Source: Chloropicon primus (Eukaryota; Chlorophyta; Chloropicophyceae; Chloropicales; Chloropicaceae). From it: a stretch of 64,000 nt of DNA. The notes beneath the pieces were generated by a model that saw nothing but the letters and a program-made list of their open reading frames with translations, was not told the DNA's origin and made no database searches. Both the position numbers and the translations under genes were made by a program. Positions 60,686 to 64,000 of the stretch are shown here, in pieces. Location: assembly GCA_023205875.1 (NCBI GenBank), contig CP060764.1:124001-188000 (forward strand), written 5' to 3'. Each line of letters begins with the position of its first letter. The stretch's first letter is position 1.

Positions 60686-62352
60686 ATGAAGACGGTGCTC
60701 CTCGTGGTCGCGACGGTCGTCGCCTTGCTTTGTCGCTTCCGAGGGGCGCTGGCGGACGGAAGCAAGTCGTACAAGGGAGCGGTGGTGACCTTCACACCCG
60801 TAGGCGATCCATCGAGCTCCGCCGCTTCGAATTTGGACCTCAACTTGCTTGGCATCGAGGAAGTGATCCAAGATAAGCTCATCGATGGTGGTGGTGATGA
60901 TGATATTGTTGTCTTGCCTGAGCTTGTTTTTTACTACGTGGGATTGGAGAGGGCTTTGAGGGATGGGAAAGATGCTCTCAGGGAGTACGCATTGGCCCTC
61001 TCTCCCCTCGGCACGAACCCTTGCCTCTCTCGTCACGTCTGGCAAGGCAAACAGGTGTGTGTGTTCACAATCCATCCAACAATCAACTCAACCTTCTCCT
61101 AATCAACGCCTCGCTGACGCTGTTGATTTTTTTTTGTGCGGCCGAACGGAAGAATGGCGAGTTTCTGTCGCGTCTGAGCTGCACCGCGAGGACGCTCGGA
61201 TCGTACTTGGTTGCAAACGTCTTGGAAGTGGTGGTTGAGGCTGAAGGGGAGGAGAAGTACAAGCTGTTCAACACGGACGTCGCCTTCGACAGGAGTGGTG
61301 CCCTGGTTGCAAAGTACTGGAAGTGGCACACCTTTGGACTCGATTCGTTGATCGACGAGCCTGATGCCAAGGAAAGGTCTCCATCGAGCTTCGAAACGGA
61401 CTTTGGCGTGACTTTTGGCCTCTTCATATGCTTTGACATCGAGTTCGAGAACCCAACGCAGGTGTTGCTGGACAGGGGCGTGAGTCACTTTGCTTACAGT
61501 TCCGCGTGGGTGAACAACCCGCCCTTTGGATTCGCGACAGAGATACAGCAGGGGTGGTCCAGAGCCACGGGAGCAGCCTTGCTTGCCGCGAACATCGGGA
61601 CGGATCCCTCGCGGTCGGGTTCAGGCATATTCTTCGAGGGGAAGGAGCTCGCCTCTGACTTTGATGTGAACAGCGCACGCGCAGACCGCATAATTAGCGC
61701 AGAAATCCCGAAACGAGTCGGACAACGGAGGCCGGCCGACGAAGGTTATGACGGCCCCTTGTCTTCGGAAGCATCGGGCGTCGATCATCTTGCTCTAGAC
61801 GGCCAATCTCAAACTTGCACGTTAGATTTTCTTGCCGGGGTCGCATTGAATGCTTCTTGCGTGCCAATGGAGGACAGCGAGGGCCCAGCGAAGTACACCC
61901 TCGCCGGGGACGACCTGGAATGTTCCTTGACCGTGGCAAACTCTACCTTTGGAAGTGAGTCATTTGGGGTTCCCACGCTTGTGGCTTTCAGTGAAATCAT
62001 TCGATTCCCTGGAACAGTCGAAGCCGTGAACTACAAAGGGTGCATCCTCTTGTTGTGCTCAGACTTCCCAAGGTGTTCCTCCCCGCACTGGCACGCCCTT
62101 GGGAAGCTGGGCTCCGCGGAGATCATCGGAACTTTTGATGGGGTTTCCCAGCGAGCGATTCCTCTCTTTTCAGGGGTAGACGAGGAGAAGCAAAACGTTT
62201 TTTCTAGGGAAGTTGGTCAGTACAGCACGGGGCAAGGCAGGGGCGGCTCCCAGACAATCGTGAGAGTTGCCAACGTAGAGGACAGGGGCGGCACGTCGAC
62301 GCTCAATTTCGGAATTATATCTGTGAAAGAAGAACATAAGAACTCGTTCTAG
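60686..62352 (+). CDS. Biotinidase/vanin-like secreted amidohydrolase (nitrilase superfamily)
   Basis: Two exons: 60686-61054 and 61153-62352, 522 residues. A signal peptide (TVLLVVATVVALLCRFRGALA) is clear. The nitrilase triad is visible: Glu in VVLPELVFYY, Lys in KYWKWHTFGLDSL, and Cys in GLFICFDIEFENP. SAWVNNPPFGFATEIQQGWSRATGAAL (split) and a separate C-terminal domain with Cys residues match the biotinidase/vanin subfamily, which frees biotin or pantothenate from amides. NxS/NxT sites support secretion. The acceptor GGAAG is purine-rich and unusual; the alternative is nearby but would break homology. It may scavenge vitamins from the medium; this is inference. Confidence 0.88.
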
Positions 62353-62408
62353 TGAAAACGCAGGCTCTTGCTGCTGTAAATGCTAATGTATATTCATATT
62401 TTGATAAG

Positions 62409-64000
62409 TTATTGTTCGCCTTCAGCCCCTTCCCCCGTCTGCTCTTCGTCCTGTCCTCGCTCCTCTTCCTCTTCCTCTGACTCAGAATAGCTGTAGCTGT
62501 AGGACCCGGAATATCCGTCGCTCTCCGAGTCGCTATAAAAGTTGTCCAAAGGAGAATTGTCCGCAGCAGCGTGTGGTTGCTGAGAGGAGGACGCTGCATT
62601 GTTGGGGTACTGGCTTCTCACCTGGTTTTGATTTTGGGACTTGCTCGAGTTTTGTGTTATCTTGGCATCTCGAAGGGTGCTATTTGTAGGCGTGGTTCTG
62701 AATTCCGGCATCGTTTGGTAGCCAGGGGCGCTGTGGTCAACTAGGTGGCTCAGGGAACCAATCGAAAAGGCGTTCTTGCTATCATCGATCGGGGACGAGA
62801 TGGGCTTCAGATTCGCACTCGCCAGGATGATCTTTTTGCTGATGGATTCACCGTCCGCGCCGCCACCTGAGGTCAATCCGCCATAAAGTCTGGCCTTGTC
62901 CCTCACGCTGTACGAGGTGTCGCACTTTGCCATGTTCAGGACATAATCAAACGCCGGCTTTGCTTTCTCGACCCCATGGATAGTCAACCTTGCCAAACTA
63001 TTCAGAATTTGAATCTTGACCTCTTCGTCTTGTTCGATGAATTCTGTCGTGGCCAACCGAGCCGCTTCGTAGGCGAGATCAGAGAGCTTTGCAAAGGTTT
63101 CTTTCCCCATCATTTCCTTCACGTCCTGCTCTCCTTCCCCCGCCCTGCTCTGGAGGGTCAAGTGACAGCTGGAAAGCCACAGCACCCCCATCTTGGACTT
63201 TGGCGAAGCCATGAGGTGGTACCTTTTGATCAACTTGGCTATCTGTTCCATGTACAAGTCAGGGCGGCCCTGCGCGATGCCCAGGATGACTTGGACACTA
63301 TTCGCGGACACTTGCTCTGATGCATGCGTCGAAAGGACCATCAGGCTCTTCAGGATCCTTTCCTGCATCTTGGGGTACTTTTGCACGCATCGACCCAAGG
63401 CAAATATAGCGTTCGACACGAAAGTCATCTCGTTGTCCCTCAAATACGCTTGCAACTCCTTCAAGAGCTCAGGAATGTTATCCTCTGCAATGATCTCCGT
63501 CAGGACATTCAGTTTCAGACACTTGACGTGCAGCGGATCGCTCGCCCTCACGAAAAATCCTGTGAAGTGTGGTGCAAAGACTTCTGGGTACTTGTGCGCA
63601 AAGCTTGCCACGCTGTGAAGGATGACATACTCCGACGCCGATCTTGTCGACCTCATGCAAAACATGAGCGCCTTGCCACACCTGTGGTGCTCGTAGGACG
63701 GGGCAAAATCGAACTGCAAAGCAACAGTTGCCATGACCACCGCGGAGTTCCTCGACTGCAGCAATGGCCAGGTGCATCTCAAGAGAAGCCTGTGATCCTC
63801 AGTAATCAGGTTCTCGGGGCGGGAAGAGACCTCGGAGTCCTCGACAATCTTGGAAGAGCTGTCGTCGTCTCCGTAAAAGTTGTCCACGCTCTCCACTTTT
63901 GGCGAACTTTCCATGCTCACTTGCTTGGTGCCCTGAGTCTTGCCCTTGTTCGGATCCACGAAATTTGCCCTGGCATATCTGTGAAGAAGGTTCAACGCTG
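62409..64000 (-). CDS. AP3B: AP-3 complex subunit beta (partial, N-terminus off the right edge)
   Basis: More than 528 residues, open to the right edge; the true start lies outside the window. LLHRYARANFVDPN, HRLLLRCTWPLLQSRNSAVVMA (split), VILHSVASFAHKYP, FFVRASDPLHVKCLKLNVLTEI (split) and VKIQILNSLARL are the armadillo/HEAT trunk of AP-3 beta. The hinge is Ser/Asn-rich and ends in an acidic, Ser-rich stretch (DSESDGYSGSYSYSYSESEEE) as in AP-3 beta of animals. The C-terminal ear domain is absent: the protein stops after the acidic hinge. AP-3 sorts cargo from endosomes to lysosome-like organelles. Confidence 0.9.
   Translation of the reverse strand, partial: ALNLLHRYARANFVDPNKGKTQGTKQVSMESSPKVESVDNFYGDDDSSSKIVEDSEVSSRPENLITEDHRLLLRCTWPLLQSRNSAVVMATVALQFDFAPSYEHHRCGKALMFCMRSTRSASEYVILHSVASFAHKYPEVFAPHFTGFFVRASDPLHVKCLKLNVLTEIIAEDNIPELLKELQAYLRDNEMTFVSNAIFALGRCVQKYPKMQERILKSLMVLSTHASEQVSANSVQVILGIAQGRPDLYMEQIAKLIKRYHLMASPKSKMGVLWLSSCHLTLQSRAGEGEQDVKEMMGKETFAKLSDLAYEAARLATTEFIEQDEEVKIQILNSLARLTIHGVEKAKPAFDYVLNMAKCDTSYSVRDKARLYGGLTSGGGADGESISKKIILASANLKPISSPIDDSKNAFSIGSLSHLVDHSAPGYQTMPEFRTTPTNSTLRDAKITQNSSKSQNQNQVRSQYPNNAASSSQQPHAAADNSPLDNFYSDSESDGYSGSYSYSYSESEEEEEERGQDEEQTGEGAEGEQ

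Noticed and set aside
1-64000. LTR retroelements, endogenous viral copies, Polinton-like elements, LINEs
   Set aside because: No reverse transcriptase, integrase, capsid or major transposase motif was recognised in any frame. The Fanzor is the only mobile-element-type gene found.
1-64000. tRNA and rRNA genes
   Set aside because: No convincing cloverleaf with A and B boxes or rRNA core sequence was noticed by eye; a covariance-model scan was not possible.

Overview
This is a eukaryotic nuclear segment from a unicellular, photosynthetic, flagellated protist (an alga). It holds about 33 closely packed genes, roughly one per 2 kb, with short GT-AG introns, several very small first exons, and CT/GT/trinucleotide microsatellites in introns and spacers. 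Photosynthesis is indicated by a membrane-anchored rubredoxin, a DUF3067 plastid protein, a thioredoxin reductase of the pyridine-nucleotide-independent type, and a SEX4-type phosphoglucan phosphatase (starch metabolism). A flagellum or cilium is indicated by CFAP53, B9D2 and a WDR93-like protein. The SEX4 domain order and scattered TTTTAGGG-like motifs fit a green-lineage alga, but a cryptophyte or another starch-making alga cannot be excluded from this window alone.

Layout. 0-7 kb: a partial secreted protein, NDK, a coiled-coil protein, CFAP53 and a thioredoxin reductase. 8-18 kb: a two-homeodomain-like protein, DUF3067, GH125 mannosidase, bS16, the elongation factor SPT5, SEX4-like and a Mu-class GST. 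19-31 kb: uL4m, three poorly known proteins (one ankyrin/PH/coiled-coil), and an ELO-type fatty acid elongase. 31-38 kb: NUF2, a Tudor-like protein, a 2OG-Fe(II) oxygenase, MAK11/PAK1IP1 and a mitochondrial di/tricarboxylate carrier. 38-44 kb: a tandem array of three related membrane proteins. Only the third carries a guanylate cyclase domain; the first two end just before it. 44-56 kb: a sugar transporter, an unknown membrane protein, rubredoxin, WDR93-like, B9D2, a GT29 sialyltransferase and SHMT. 56-58.5 kb: an uninterrupted Fanzor (eukaryotic TnpB-like RNA-guided nuclease) with a structured candidate guide-scaffold (omega) RNA just 3' of it. 58.7-64 kb: an alpha/beta hydrolase, a biotinidase/vanin-like amidohydrolase and AP-3 beta (partial).

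The most notable points are: (1) the intact Fanzor, with the catalytic rearrangement known for the family, and its candidate omegaRNA; (2) the guanylate-cyclase array with cyclase-less paralogues, where one recent duplicate contains two introns that its near-identical sister lacks; (3) a thioredoxin reductase that keeps its redox centre but has lost the NADPH-binding signatures. No rRNA, recognisable tRNA, CRISPR array, LTR element or reverse transcriptase was seen.
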